From contig NC_012883.1 in assembly GCF_000022545.1 (NCBI RefSeq), forward strand, positions 1,170,276 to 1,234,275: DNA of 64,000 bases. The letters are read 5' to 3'. A program made the translations under genes and the position numbers. Each line of letters starts with the position of its first letter. The stretch's first letter is position 1. Positions 8,492 to 16,598 of this stretch are shown in pieces. This stretch comes from Thermococcus sibiricus MM 739. Its GTDB lineage: Archaea > Methanobacteriota_B > Thermococci > Thermococcales > Thermococcaceae. Below the pieces are notes generated by a model that searched no databases, was not told the DNA's origin, and worked only from the letters and a program-made list of their open reading frames with translations.

Positions 8492-8508
8492 GTTTTTAAC
8501 TAAAAGTT
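8492..8508 (-). promoter_or_regulatory. Extended SurR-type binding site upstream of mbh
   Basis: The plus strand reads GTTTTTAACTAAAAGTT, which fits the published SurR consensus GTTn3AAC and its extended form GTTn3AACn5GTT exactly. It lies about 40 bases upstream of the mbh BRE/TATA, the side expected for activation. In Pyrococcus, SurR activates mbh without sulfur and releases DNA when sulfur oxidises its CxxC switch. Function here is inferred from motif and position. Confidence 0.75.
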
Positions 8509-8670
8509 ATGTAGAAAGTTGATTTTTAGTGATGTATTAGCCACAGCAGTACAGAAATAATAACCCCAATGTCTAATATGAGACATTAACGTTTATTATC
8601 TTTCAAAATGACATTCCTCCTTTTTGAATAACAATATTTGAAAAAAGAAAAGTAAGCAGTAATACAAACC

Positions 8671-8678
8671 TTTATAAA
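8671..8678 (+). promoter_or_regulatory. TATA box of the TRAM protein gene
   Basis: TTTATAAA about 75 bases before the ATG at 8746; predicted transcription start near 8702. The 8369-8745 gap thus holds two divergent promoters (this one and mbh) and the SurR-type site. Confidence 0.55.
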
Positions 8679-8745
8679 CCTAAGAAAAGAACTCAATTTG
8701 GCGCTCTTCTCAGAGTGCTGAAAATTTGAAAGGAGATTGTTGAAA

Positions 8746-8961
8746 ATGTATGGAGATAGATTTGGTGGAAGAAGGTTTGAAGCCCCAGTTAAAGTTGGGG
8801 AAAGATACAAGGTGAAAATTGAGAGTATCGGCCAAGGCGGAGATGGAATAGCTAGAATTAAAGGATTTGTAGTATTCGTCCCAAACACAAAGGTTGGAGA
8901 CGAAGTAGAGATTGTCATTAACAGTGTGAAGAGAAAATTCGCCTTCGCTGAAGTTATTTGA
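8746..8961 (+). CDS. TRAM-domain RNA-binding protein
   Basis: 71-aa stand-alone TRAM (OB-fold) protein: basic N-terminus, then a [20 protein letters not shown] segment typical of the fold, ending in '[11 protein letters not shown]'. Small archaeal TRAM proteins bind RNA and act as cold-inducible or general RNA chaperones in some species. The ATG at 8746 has GGAG ten bases upstream; a TTG at 8737 or 8740 is possible. Monocistronic between divergent mbh and the downstream plus-strand operon; a T-rich segment follows the stop. Confidence 0.88.
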   Translation: MYGDRFGGRRFEAPVKVGERYKVKIESIGQGGDGIARIKGFVVFVPNTKVGDEVEIVINSVKRKFAFAEVI

Positions 8962-9078
8962 TAATATTCAAGTTTTTGATCACTCAAAGATCCAAATTTT
9001 GGACTCTTTTTCTTAATTTTTACTTGTGTTTTTGAAAGGCGAATCATTTCGAGCTAAGAAGAATCAAATTACGAAAGA

Positions 9079-9087
9079 TTTATTTAT
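9079..9087 (+). promoter_or_regulatory. Promoter of the uppP-like operon
   Basis: CGAAAG (BRE-like) followed by TTTATTTAT, about 33 bases before the ATG at 9120, giving a very short leader of roughly 10 bases. Confidence 0.55.
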
Positions 9088-9119
9088 CAACACTTTGGTT
9101 ATTTTTATTAGTGATACTC

Positions 9120-9938
9120 ATGGATTACTACCAAGCCATTTTTATCGGAATGTTTCAGGGTATTGCAGAGTGGCTACCAATAAGCAGTTCTGGACAGGTG
9201 ATGTTACTGTTCATCAACTTCCTGAAGATTACCCCAGAAGAAGCTTATTCTTACTCTTTACTTTTGCACTTAGGGACTTTAATGGCTCTGTTTTTTAAAT
9301 TCAGATACGAACTGGGTAAAATTCTGTTTAAATTCATTTTATTTCAATGGGAAGAAAAAGAAAAGTTCTTGTTTTATTCCACATTGTTCACAGGCTTAAT
9401 AGGTTTTCCTCTTTATAAGGCATTTAAAATGCTTGCATCTTCATTTAATGCTGAGGCAATAAATGGGGTAATTGGTGTGGCCCTCATTTTGACTGGGATA
9501 ATTTTAAAGAAAACTCGAGAGTCTCCATTGGAGAGGCTTGAAAAGGGCCTTAAAAAAGAAAAAGATGAAGTCACAATATTCGATGCAATAGTTGCTGGAA
9601 TTGCTCAGGGAATTTCAGTCGTTCCTGGGATATCCAGATCTGGAATGACAATAGGAAGTCTGCTACTTTTAGGGGTAAAGCAGGAAAAAGCTGTAGAACT
9701 TAGCTTTTTAATGGCGGTGCCGGCTATTCTTGGGGCATTGTTCTTGGAATTACCTGAAGTTTCAAGGAGTTCTGAAGACATATCTCTACCTTTAATATCA
9801 ATATTCAGTGCATTTATCGTAAGTTTGCTTATGATTGACGTTATGCTAAAAATTGCCAAACACCTTAACTTTTCCAAATTTTGCATATTATTTGGATTTA
9901 TAGCATTAATAGCCTCTATCTTGGGGGTGTTAATGTGA
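9120..9938 (+). CDS. uppP: Undecaprenyl/polyprenyl pyrophosphate phosphatase (BacA/UppP family)
   Basis: Integral membrane phosphatase that recycles polyprenyl (in archaea probably dolichyl) pyrophosphate to the monophosphate carrier used for glycan assembly. 272 aa, about eight helices. Both family motifs are present: 'EWLPISSSGQ' (residues 17-26) and 'PGISRSGMT' (about 170-178). The first ends in Gln where bacterial BacA has His (SSTGH). The ATG at 9120 is preferred over the GTG at 9111, part of whose sequence (GTGA) can serve as ribosome site. The stop overlaps the next start as GTGA, pairing a lipid-carrier enzyme with a sugar-nucleotide enzyme. Confidence 0.88.
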   Translation: MDYYQAIFIGMFQGIAEWLPISSSGQVMLLFINFLKITPEEAYSYSLLLHLGTLMALFFKFRYELGKILFKFILFQWEEKEKFLFYSTLFTGLIGFPLYKAFKMLASSFNAEAINGVIGVALILTGIILKKTRESPLERLEKGLKKEKDEVTIFDAIVAGIAQGISVVPGISRSGMTIGSLLLLGVKQEKAVELSFLMAVPAILGALFLELPEVSRSSEDISLPLISIFSAFIVSLLMIDVMLKIAKHLNFSKFCILFGFIALIASILGVLM

Positions 9939-11197
9939 AAGGTGTCATACTTGCCGCAGGCAAAGGAGAAAGACTAAACCCCCTCACAGATGATAGACCA
10001 AAAGTGATGCTAAAAGTTGCCAATAAGGCGATAATAGACTATTTACTTGAAAATCTTCACCCATTTGTAGATGAATTCATAATAATTGTACGATACCAAA
10101 AAGAGAAACTGATGGAGTACTTAGGAGATGAATACAAAGGAAAGCCAGTAACTTATGTGGAACAAGTGGAGGGAGAAGGAACAGCTAAAGCCATATATTC
10201 TGCAATTGAATACATAGAAGATAAGGAATTTTTAGCAGTCAACGGAGACATATACTTTGAACGAGATGGGATAAAAGACCTATTACAAGCCTTTAGAAAA
10301 AGTAATGCAGATGCTGCCTTACTTGTAAAAGAATTCAAAGATCTGAGTCACTTTGGCATGATCAAAGTTAAAGGAGACTTAGTAGAAGAAGTAAAAGAAA
10401 AACCAGGAGCAGTTTCAGGATACGCAAACCTAGGAGCTTATCTCTTCAAGCCAGAAGTTTTTAAATTCATAGAAAACACTTCTCAAAGCCAACGAGGTGA
10501 GTATGAAATAACAGATACAATAAACCTCATGATCAAAGAAGGAAAAAAAGTCACCTATGCAGTTTATGAAGGTTATTGGAACGATATTGGAAGGCCTTGG
10601 AACCTTTTAGAGCTAAATGAATACATCCTCAAAAATCATCTCCGGCACAGCATAAGGGGCATTGTGGAAGAAGGGGCCACAGTTCTTCCTCCCGTAGAAA
10701 TTGGAGAGGGAACAGTTATTAGGAGCGGAGTATACATCATAGGGCCCGTAAAAATTGGAAAGAACTCAAAAATAGGCCCTAATTGCTTTATAAGGCCATA
10801 CACAAGCATTGGAGATAAATGCCACATTGGGAATGCAGTCGAAATTAAGAACTCAATAATAATGGATCACAGCAATGTACCTCACCTAAACTACGTAGGG
10901 GATTCTATCATAGGGGAAAACAGCAATCTAGGTGCCGGAACAATCACTGCCAATTTACGACATGACAATAAAAATATAAAGGTTGAGATAAAAGATAAAC
11001 TCGAAGATAGTGGAAGAAGGAAACTCGGAGCAATAATAGGCCACAACGTAAAGACTGGAATAAACGTCACAATATATCCTGGTAGGAAAATAGGAAGCAA
11101 TTCCTTCGTCGGCCCGGGAGTGATAGTTGACAAAAACATCCCCTCCAATGTATTGGTTATCACAAAACAAGAAAAAGAGATTATTGAAAGGCGATGA
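9935..11197 (+). CDS. Bifunctional sugar-1-phosphate nucleotidylyltransferase/acetyltransferase (GlmU-like)
   Basis: Makes a nucleotide sugar, probably UDP-GlcNAc or dTDP-hexose. 420 aa from the GTG at 9935 (GGGGGTG upstream, GTGA overlap with uppP). N-terminal Rossmann domain (about 1-230) with 'LAAGKGERL' then 'DRPKVML', and the metal-binding Asp in 'AVNGDIYFE'. C-terminal left-handed beta-helix (about 245-420) with hexapeptide repeats such as 'IGKNSKIGPNCFI' and the GlmU-like 'YVGDSIIGENSNLGAGT'. This pattern suggests a sugar-phosphate acetyltransferase as in archaeal GlmU-type enzymes; the exact sugar cannot be read from sequence. Confidence 0.88.
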   Translation: MKGVILAAGKGERLNPLTDDRPKVMLKVANKAIIDYLLENLHPFVDEFIIIVRYQKEKLMEYLGDEYKGKPVTYVEQVEGEGTAKAIYSAIEYIEDKEFLAVNGDIYFERDGIKDLLQAFRKSNADAALLVKEFKDLSHFGMIKVKGDLVEEVKEKPGAVSGYANLGAYLFKPEVFKFIENTSQSQRGEYEITDTINLMIKEGKKVTYAVYEGYWNDIGRPWNLLELNEYILKNHLRHSIRGIVEEGATVLPPVEIGEGTVIRSGVYIIGPVKIGKNSKIGPNCFIRPYTSIGDKCHIGNAVEIKNSIIMDHSNVPHLNYVGDSIIGENSNLGAGTITANLRHDNKNIKVEIKDKLEDSGRRKLGAIIGHNVKTGINVTIYPGRKIGSNSFVGPGVIVDKNIPSNVLVITKQEKEIIERR

Positions 11198-11200
11198 GGG

Positions 11201-12307
11201 ATGGACTTTATTCCCTACCTAAATTTTTTATCGAGATGGTTACTCTTTCTCGCCGTAGCCTATAAAACAACTAAAACCCGAGAAAAGAGATGGGGATTAA
11301 TAACTACTGCTTTACTTATAAATGCTCTTGATGTAGAGAGCTATATCCTAACTCCTCTCGGTGTTTCTATTAAGTCAGGAGCATATGACGTCGCCGCCAA
11401 AATTCCAAACTTTCTTATAGCCGGCCTGCTGGTTTGGGGAAGCATTCAGTTAAAAAAGGAGAGAAGCGATTTTAAAGACGTTACAATTTTGGGAATATTC
11501 GTTGTTGCTGCGTATATATGGCTCTTCTTATTGGCAAGTGAATTTTTTGATAGATTTGAACATTCGTTTACAATTAAATCCTTGTTTCCCAGCTTTGCCT
11601 TTGGAGCATCTTTTATTTACCTCGGATACACGTTAAGGAGCTATGTAATCTCCAAGAAAACTCTCGAGGAACTCTTTCCCATAGGCCTCATCCTATTAGG
11701 AGCACTAAACCTCACGTATCCATTTACAAGAAACATTCAAGCTATTGCACCAGCAATGTTTCTGCTGGCAGCGATCTTCCGATTAATGGCTGTAATTGGA
11801 GCGTTGAAATTTGCAATATACCCTGCAGCAATATTTGCAAAACCAAAAGAACAAATGCCATCAAAAATTAGAGGAACATTTATGTTCAAGAGCAAAGAAG
11901 AGCTGAAAAAAGCAATCCCAAACTTCTTTGATCAAAATGTCATTATGATAACGAGGGAGCTGCCAAAGGATAAAGTTCCGGAAAATATGCTGGTTTACTG
12001 GCTCACAAAAATGGAAGAAGACACTATAAAAGCGGACGGAAAGATTTATCCGATATCACCAACAAGGATAGACGTTCTGCTCCACCTCCTAACTAAGAAC
12101 CTTGAAAGCGGATACAACGCAGTTTATATTGATGGGTTCGAGTATTTAATGATAGAAAACGGCTTCGATATTGTTATTAAGTTCCTACTCGATCTAAAAG
12201 ATAGAGTATTAAACAAAGGTGACGTTATAACCCTAATAATAGATCCAAGAATCCTAACTGACAAGCAGATGGCCCTTCTAGAAAGAGAATTTGGCAAGGG
12301 AAGGTAA
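11201..12307 (+). CDS. Membrane protein with C-terminal DUF835 domain
   Basis: 368 aa. Residues 1-215 hold about seven hydrophobic helices; residues 225-368 form a soluble DUF835-type alpha/beta domain (for example 'NVIMITRELP', 'YNAVYIDGFEYLMIENGFD'). This architecture is common in Thermococcales; function is unknown, possibly sensing or signalling. ATG 11201, three bases after the GlmU-like stop, behind GGCGATGAGGG: third gene of the operon. A second DUF835 domain lies at 37593-38003 in a broken gene. Confidence 0.75.
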   Translation: MDFIPYLNFLSRWLLFLAVAYKTTKTREKRWGLITTALLINALDVESYILTPLGVSIKSGAYDVAAKIPNFLIAGLLVWGSIQLKKERSDFKDVTILGIFVVAAYIWLFLLASEFFDRFEHSFTIKSLFPSFAFGASFIYLGYTLRSYVISKKTLEELFPIGLILLGALNLTYPFTRNIQAIAPAMFLLAAIFRLMAVIGALKFAIYPAAIFAKPKEQMPSKIRGTFMFKSKEELKKAIPNFFDQNVIMITRELPKDKVPENMLVYWLTKMEEDTIKADGKIYPISPTRIDVLLHLLTKNLESGYNAVYIDGFEYLMIENGFDIVIKFLLDLKDRVLNKGDVITLIIDPRILTDKQMALLEREFGKGR

Positions 12308-12313
12308 AAAAGC

Positions 12314-13486
12314 TCAGAAGCCAAGGTACTCTATAAACCTTCTGGTATGCTTCGTCTCTCTTTGAAGCTCTACTTTTTGAAGTATTTGCCTTTCTATTGC
12401 TCTAATAGCATCATGAACAGCTTGTATTGCCCCCCAGGTCTCTCCTGTGGCCATAAATTGGCCTTTATCCGTTACCAACCTCATTCTAGCTTGGTATAAG
12501 TGTACCCCTCTGAGTTTTTCCGGGAAACGCCTAATGTTTAGATAGATTATCCCCTCGTTTCCAAGCACTTCTTCATATCTATCCACAAACTTTCTAACAT
12601 CCTCAATTATTCTTTCTCTGCTGAAGTCACTCAGATATTGGGCATCTCCCCCAAGTTGTAAATAGAATTTAGCCTTCTTTTCTACCATCCTTGAAATTGG
12701 AAGCAGAAGATCCTTTACAGTCAATACTCCCTTCACAACATTCTCTTGGTTTATAATCACAAGTCCATCAATATCATATTCTTTTATTAGACTGATGGCT
12801 TCTCTAACCATCGTTTCTGGGTATACCGTAATTACCCCTTTAATCATCACATCTCTCAGCTGCATTGAGAATGGAGGTATTTTTTCTCCTGCAACTTCCC
12901 CAAATTGAGCCCTAAATCTTGGCTTTATAAAACGAATTATCAAGTCATGTAATGTGACAAGGCCTTCTAGTTTACCATTTTCATCAACAACAGGAATTCT
13001 GGAAATTGCATAATCCCTCATTGTTGCAAGGGCTTTTGCCACGGTGTCTGAAGATCTAAGGGTAACAACGTCTTTTGTCATGAAATCTTCAACCTTTTTT
13101 TTCCCGAATTCTTCTTTAGCAATCCTTTCCAGAAGGGTTATATCACTTATTACACCTAAAATTGTTTTTTTATCCTTTCCAACAGGAAGTGAACGCAAAT
13201 CAGTCTCAAACATAAGTTTGGCTGCAATGCTTAGGTCCTCGTCTAATTCTAAAATCGGAGCGGTTTTATAAACATCCTTAACCTTAGCTTTGGTTGGGTC
13301 CCACTTCAAGTGGGAGCGAATTATCAAATCTTGGGTTAGGACACCCTTGTATATTTTCCCATCAAAAACTACAATTAAGTCTGGATCTTCCTTCTCAAAA
13401 ATTCCAATCGCCTCAGAAAGCGGGGCGTTTATGTCTATTTTTGCAAATTTTTCTGTCATAACTTCCTGGACAGAAATCCCGACCAT
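12314..13486 (-). CDS. Four-CBS-domain protein with HPF-like C-terminal domain
   Basis: 390 aa. Four CBS repeats are visible, at about residues 3-58, 64-122, 132-190 and 212-268, each ending in the usual G(V/L)(L/V)T-type strand and helix. CBS pairs bind adenine nucleotides. Residues about 285-390 do not look like CBS; 'GQFMATGETWGAIQAVHDAI' followed by 'RAIERQI' resembles the closing part of ribosome hibernation factors (HPF/RaiA, 'AI..a...lErQl.K'). So it may be an energy-sensing ribosome-associated factor; this is inference. The ATG at 13486 has a strong GGAGGTG site; an upstream TTG at 13504 is rejected. Confidence 0.8.
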   Translation of the reverse strand: MVGISVQEVMTEKFAKIDINAPLSEAIGIFEKEDPDLIVVFDGKIYKGVLTQDLIIRSHLKWDPTKAKVKDVYKTAPILELDEDLSIAAKLMFETDLRSLPVGKDKKTILGVISDITLLERIAKEEFGKKKVEDFMTKDVVTLRSSDTVAKALATMRDYAISRIPVVDENGKLEGLVTLHDLIIRFIKPRFRAQFGEVAGEKIPPFSMQLRDVMIKGVITVYPETMVREAISLIKEYDIDGLVIINQENVVKGVLTVKDLLLPISRMVEKKAKFYLQLGGDAQYLSDFSRERIIEDVRKFVDRYEEVLGNEGIIYLNIRRFPEKLRGVHLYQARMRLVTDKGQFMATGETWGAIQAVHDAIRAIERQILQKVELQRETKHTRRFIEYLGF

Positions 13487-13583
13487 TCTTGACACCTCCT
13501 TCAATTATATATTGGTTTTTATTCCATTTAAACCTTTCCGAGATAGATTTTATTTACATTAAGTTAATAAAGTTTTCGACCCT

Positions 13584-14234
13584 TTAATGCCTCAAATTTA
13601 TCTCAAATGGATACTTTCTTTTTAGAACTAGGTACAGGGCAGATAATCCTCCAAGTGTGTTCATAATACTATCCCTTACTTTATTCACAGTACTTTCATG
13701 AATAAACGAGATCTCGCTCTCACTAAGCTTTTCAACGACTTCCCATCCAAAACTTAGAAAGAAGAGAGCTAAAAACGAATAAAGAATTAGCTTTCTTCTT
13801 GCTAAATTTAGATACTTCTCATTTGACAGGTTAAGGAGGATTTCAGCTGTAATGACCCAAACAACCATGCCTCCAAGAAAGTGACTCACCATGTCTGCGT
13901 TTCTCCACTCTTTATGAAAAAGGTCAATTGTAGTAAAGGGAACGTTTACGAGTGAAACATGCACCGCTATGAATATGCCTAAGAGTGCCATTGTTTTTCT
14001 ATTGTAAAGTGGGGCTAAAAAAGACCTGAGTTTGTGAGGTGGATTGGGAAAATACTTCTCAGCCATACCGGGGATGTAAAGGCCCATTAACGCTACAAAA
14101 GTTCGATATATATGGTCAACCCTTCGATAGAAGAGAGCTGTGATAAGTCCAAGAAAAACGATGAACCTGCTTATATTGAGCACTGTCTTTGATTCTATAG
14201 AGATCACCAAAATAGTAATATGAGAACATTCCAT
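13584..14234 (-). CDS. Integral membrane protein, DUF2238/YjdF-like
   Basis: 216 aa as drawn, about five to six helices. Conserved-looking polar positions sit in helices: 'DMVSHFLGGM', 'FLSFGWEVVEKL' and 'DSIMNTLGGLSALYL', the D-H/E/D-N pattern of the DUF2238 (YjdF) membrane family, whose function is unknown. The start is uncertain: a TATA-like TTTTAAAT lies directly in front of the ATG at 14234, so a downstream start such as the GTG at 14183 is plausible. It shares direction with the CBS gene but has its own promoter-like sequence. Confidence 0.65.
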   Translation of the reverse strand: MECSHITILVISIESKTVLNISRFIVFLGLITALFYRRVDHIYRTFVALMGLYIPGMAEKYFPNPPHKLRSFLAPLYNRKTMALLGIFIAVHVSLVNVPFTTIDLFHKEWRNADMVSHFLGGMVVWVITAEILLNLSNEKYLNLARRKLILYSFLALFFLSFGWEVVEKLSESEISFIHESTVNKVRDSIMNTLGGLSALYLVLKRKYPFEINLRH

Positions 14235-14262
14235 TTAAAAGTTTCTGAAAAATAAAAAGAAA

Positions 14263-15537
14263 TCAGTTGAGAACAGCCTCAACAGCCAAGTCTGCTCTAA
14301 CTATGCCATAACCATAGTTGGGATCCCAGTCTGCTGGCCCTATGTCATCTGCGGTTATGTGAAGGATACCCCTGACAGTCCTCTTGTCTGTGTCGTCAAA
14401 GGTCCCAACTGGAAGGACGGTGCTATATTTGGTGTAGTATACCGCTTGAATTAGCGCTACAACTCCGCTAACATGCGGACATGCCATGGATGTTCCGCTC
14501 ATTGTAGCGTAGGTGTCGTCAGGATATGTGCTCAATATGTCAACACCAGGAGCGCTAACATCTACCCCTCTGTTGCTCCACGAGGGTACTTCGTCATTAA
14601 TGTCAATTGCACCAACGGCTATAACCTCTGGATACGCGGCAGGATAACTTGGACTTGATGCGTATTCATTTCCAGATGCTGCCACAATAACGACTCCATA
14701 ATTGTATGCTTCTGTGATCGCATCGTGGAATGATTGAAGATCACTCGAACCGCCAAGACTCATGCTTATTACTTCTGCAGCATCATCGTCTGGATCGCCC
14801 ACTATTATCCCATCTCCCTCACTGTCAAGGACTCCATCAGGTCCTAGTAATGCCTGTTCTATTCCAAGGATTATGTCGCTATACGATCCCCTACCACTTG
14901 CATCAAGAACCCTAACAGCATATATTTCTACAGCCGGAGCAACTCCTACCACTCCAATGTCATTATTGAGTGCTGCTATGGTTCCTGCAACGTGGGTCCC
15001 ATGCCCATTTTGATCCTTGTAATCCTTGGGCTTTGTTGATACCTTCCCTCTAAGAACACTAACTCCCTATGCCAGATTAGCTTTTAAATCTGGGTGATCA
15101 TAATCGATTCCTGTGTCAAGGACTGCAACCTCAATTACTCCTTCACTTGAACCATCGGCTATACTCCACACATTCGGGGCTTTTACCTTTTCAATTCCCC
15201 ATGGAGTTTCTTGAGAGGGCTGTGAGGGCTTGGGCTTACCTACTCCCGGTGGCTTACCTAAAACATGGGCTTCAGCGTCATACTCTACTCTCACAACACC
15301 TTTTGCATTCTTTAGCCTCTCAACGGCTCTAGGTGGTAGCTCTGCAACAACAATGGGAAATATTCTTCCTTTTCCAACAATGTTTCCCCCAATTGCAAAG
15401 ATAGAGTTCTCGTTAAATCCCTTGTCTATTGTTATTATTACTCGAACTTTCTCAGCGGGAACCGCCCCGACTATTCCCGCTGTAGCTTCAAAAATAACAA
15501 AAACCAACAGCAGAGAAAAAACTTTGTTAAATTTCAT
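14263..15537 (-). pseudogene. Tk-subtilisin-like secreted serine protease, interrupted by one in-frame TAG
   Basis: Reads as a complete 424-codon pre-pro-subtilisin close in length to Tk-subtilisin, except that codon 157 (15069-15067) is TAG where the family context suggests TGG (Trp). The same frame continues unbroken on both sides. Signal peptide at residues 1-26, propeptide to about 100, then the protease with catalytic Asp141 ('VLDTGIDYDHPD'), His179 ('NGHGTHVAG'), oxyanion Asn in 'AASGNE' and Ser350 ('GTSMACPHVSG'). Asp-rich calcium-binding loop 'VGDPDDDAAE' kept. Without readthrough the product would lack His and Ser and be inactive. It could be a recent nonsense mutation or a sequencing error. 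Confidence 0.85.
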
Positions 15538-15674
15538 GGCCTGTTCATCTCATATTTGTAAATTGTTATGTTTCTTTATGTTTTGTTTTTAACCTTTAAA
15601 CTATTTAATACTTTGGGTGTTCTATTTGAACTAATTAAAGAAACCTCTAGTTGAAAAAGGGAGGTTCTAAAAAA

Positions 15675-15712
15675 GCTTTTATTTGGTGTTACTTTACCAA
15701 GTAATAGTGTTA
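15675..15712 (+). promoter_or_regulatory. Promoter and candidate operator of the Ni/Co importer operon
   Basis: TATA-like GCTTTTATTT at 15675-15684, preceded by an A-run. Directly downstream is the inverted repeat TTACTTTACCAAGTAA (15689-15704, 6-bp arms), overlapped by a direct repeat GTGTTA at 15686-15691 and 15707-15712. The position between TATA and start suits a repressor operator, perhaps metal-responsive; the regulator is unknown. Confidence 0.45.
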
Positions 15713-15738
15713 TCAAATAGTTACGGGAGGTGAATTCG

Positions 15739-16353
15739 GTGCACATTCCTGATGGGCTATTGAGTCTTCCAGTAATAGCGATAACATACGTGCTGACGAT
15801 TGGAATCCTTGGGTATTCTCTAAGGAAGCTAAAGGACTTCCCAGAAGAGAAGATCCCTCTCCTAGGGCTATTTGCAGCTGGAATATTTGCTGCCCAGATG
15901 GTGAATTTCCCAATTATAGGGGGAGTAAGCGGGCATTTACTTGGAGCGGTACTTGCGGCGGTACTTTTGGGCCCATACGCAGCAGTTCTTATAATGACAG
16001 CAGTGCTACTAATTCAGACCCTCCTCTTCGGGGATGGTGGAATAACAGCCATAGGGGCCAACATATTGAACATGGGGATAACTGGAGCTTTTGCTGGATA
16101 CTGGATATACTCAAAGCTCAAGAACTTTAGTGAGGCATTTGGAATAGCATTAGCTTCCTGGTCGGCAGTAGTTTTAGGTGCCTTCTTGGCTTCAGTAGAA
16201 ATAGGTGTAAGCCACAGTCTGCCTTTTGGAAAAGTGCTGGGCCTAATGGTTGGCTACCATACTGTAATAGGCATTGGAGAAGCGTTAATAACTCTCTTTG
16301 TGGTAAATGCTCTCAAGTCTAGACTCCCCGAGATAGGAGGTGTTCCAGCATGA
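15739..16353 (+). CDS. cbiM: ECF-type nickel/cobalt transporter S component CbiM/NikM
   Basis: Substrate-binding membrane subunit of an energy-coupling-factor transporter for Ni2+ or Co2+. 204 aa, about seven helices. The GTG at 15739 gives the N-terminus M-H-I-P-D-G; His2 with the N-terminal amine is the family's metal site, so this start is strongly favoured over the GTG at 15730. GGGAGGTG lies just upstream. Family segments 'GGVSGHLLGA' and 'FGDGGITAIGANILNMG' are present. First gene of a four-gene operon; nickel supply for Mbh is the obvious use. Confidence 0.92.
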   Translation: MHIPDGLLSLPVIAITYVLTIGILGYSLRKLKDFPEEKIPLLGLFAAGIFAAQMVNFPIIGGVSGHLLGAVLAAVLLGPYAAVLIMTAVLLIQTLLFGDGGITAIGANILNMGITGAFAGYWIYSKLKNFSEAFGIALASWSAVVLGAFLASVEIGVSHSLPFGKVLGLMVGYHTVIGIGEALITLFVVNALKSRLPEIGGVPA

Positions 16354-16598
16354 GAAGCATCGTAAAGGGGTTACTCATAATCCTTATCCTACTCGCTATA
16401 GCCTTACCTTTTGCATCTGATAATCCGGATGGGCTTGAAGCAACAATGGAAAAAGTACACCTAGAGGAATCCCCAGTTTACAGTGCTCCTCTCGACTACG
16501 GCGAAACATGGGGACAAAGCTTAATAATGGGAGCAATTGGAATAACCCTAGTGTTTGGTGCAGTTTATGGACTTGGAAAACTAGTAAAAGGTGCCTAA
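16350..16598 (+). CDS. PDGLE-domain subunit of the Ni/Co transporter (NikN/CbiN-like)
   Basis: 82 aa with an N-terminal helix, a short loop with 'SDNPDGLEATME' (PDGLE motif, about residues 25-36) and a C-terminal helix. PDGLE proteins replace CbiN in many nickel-type CbiM systems and help load the metal. Overlaps the cbiM stop (ATGA) and the cbiQ start. Confidence 0.88.
   Translation: MRSIVKGLLIILILLAIALPFASDNPDGLEATMEKVHLEESPVYSAPLDYGETWGQSLIMGAIGITLVFGAVYGLGKLVKGA

Noticed and set aside
15585-15593. GTTTTTAAC, a minimal SurR core, upstream of the subtilisin gene
   Set aside because: The six fixed bases are expected by chance a few times in this much AT-rich intergenic DNA; the third half-site does not fit the extended consensus.
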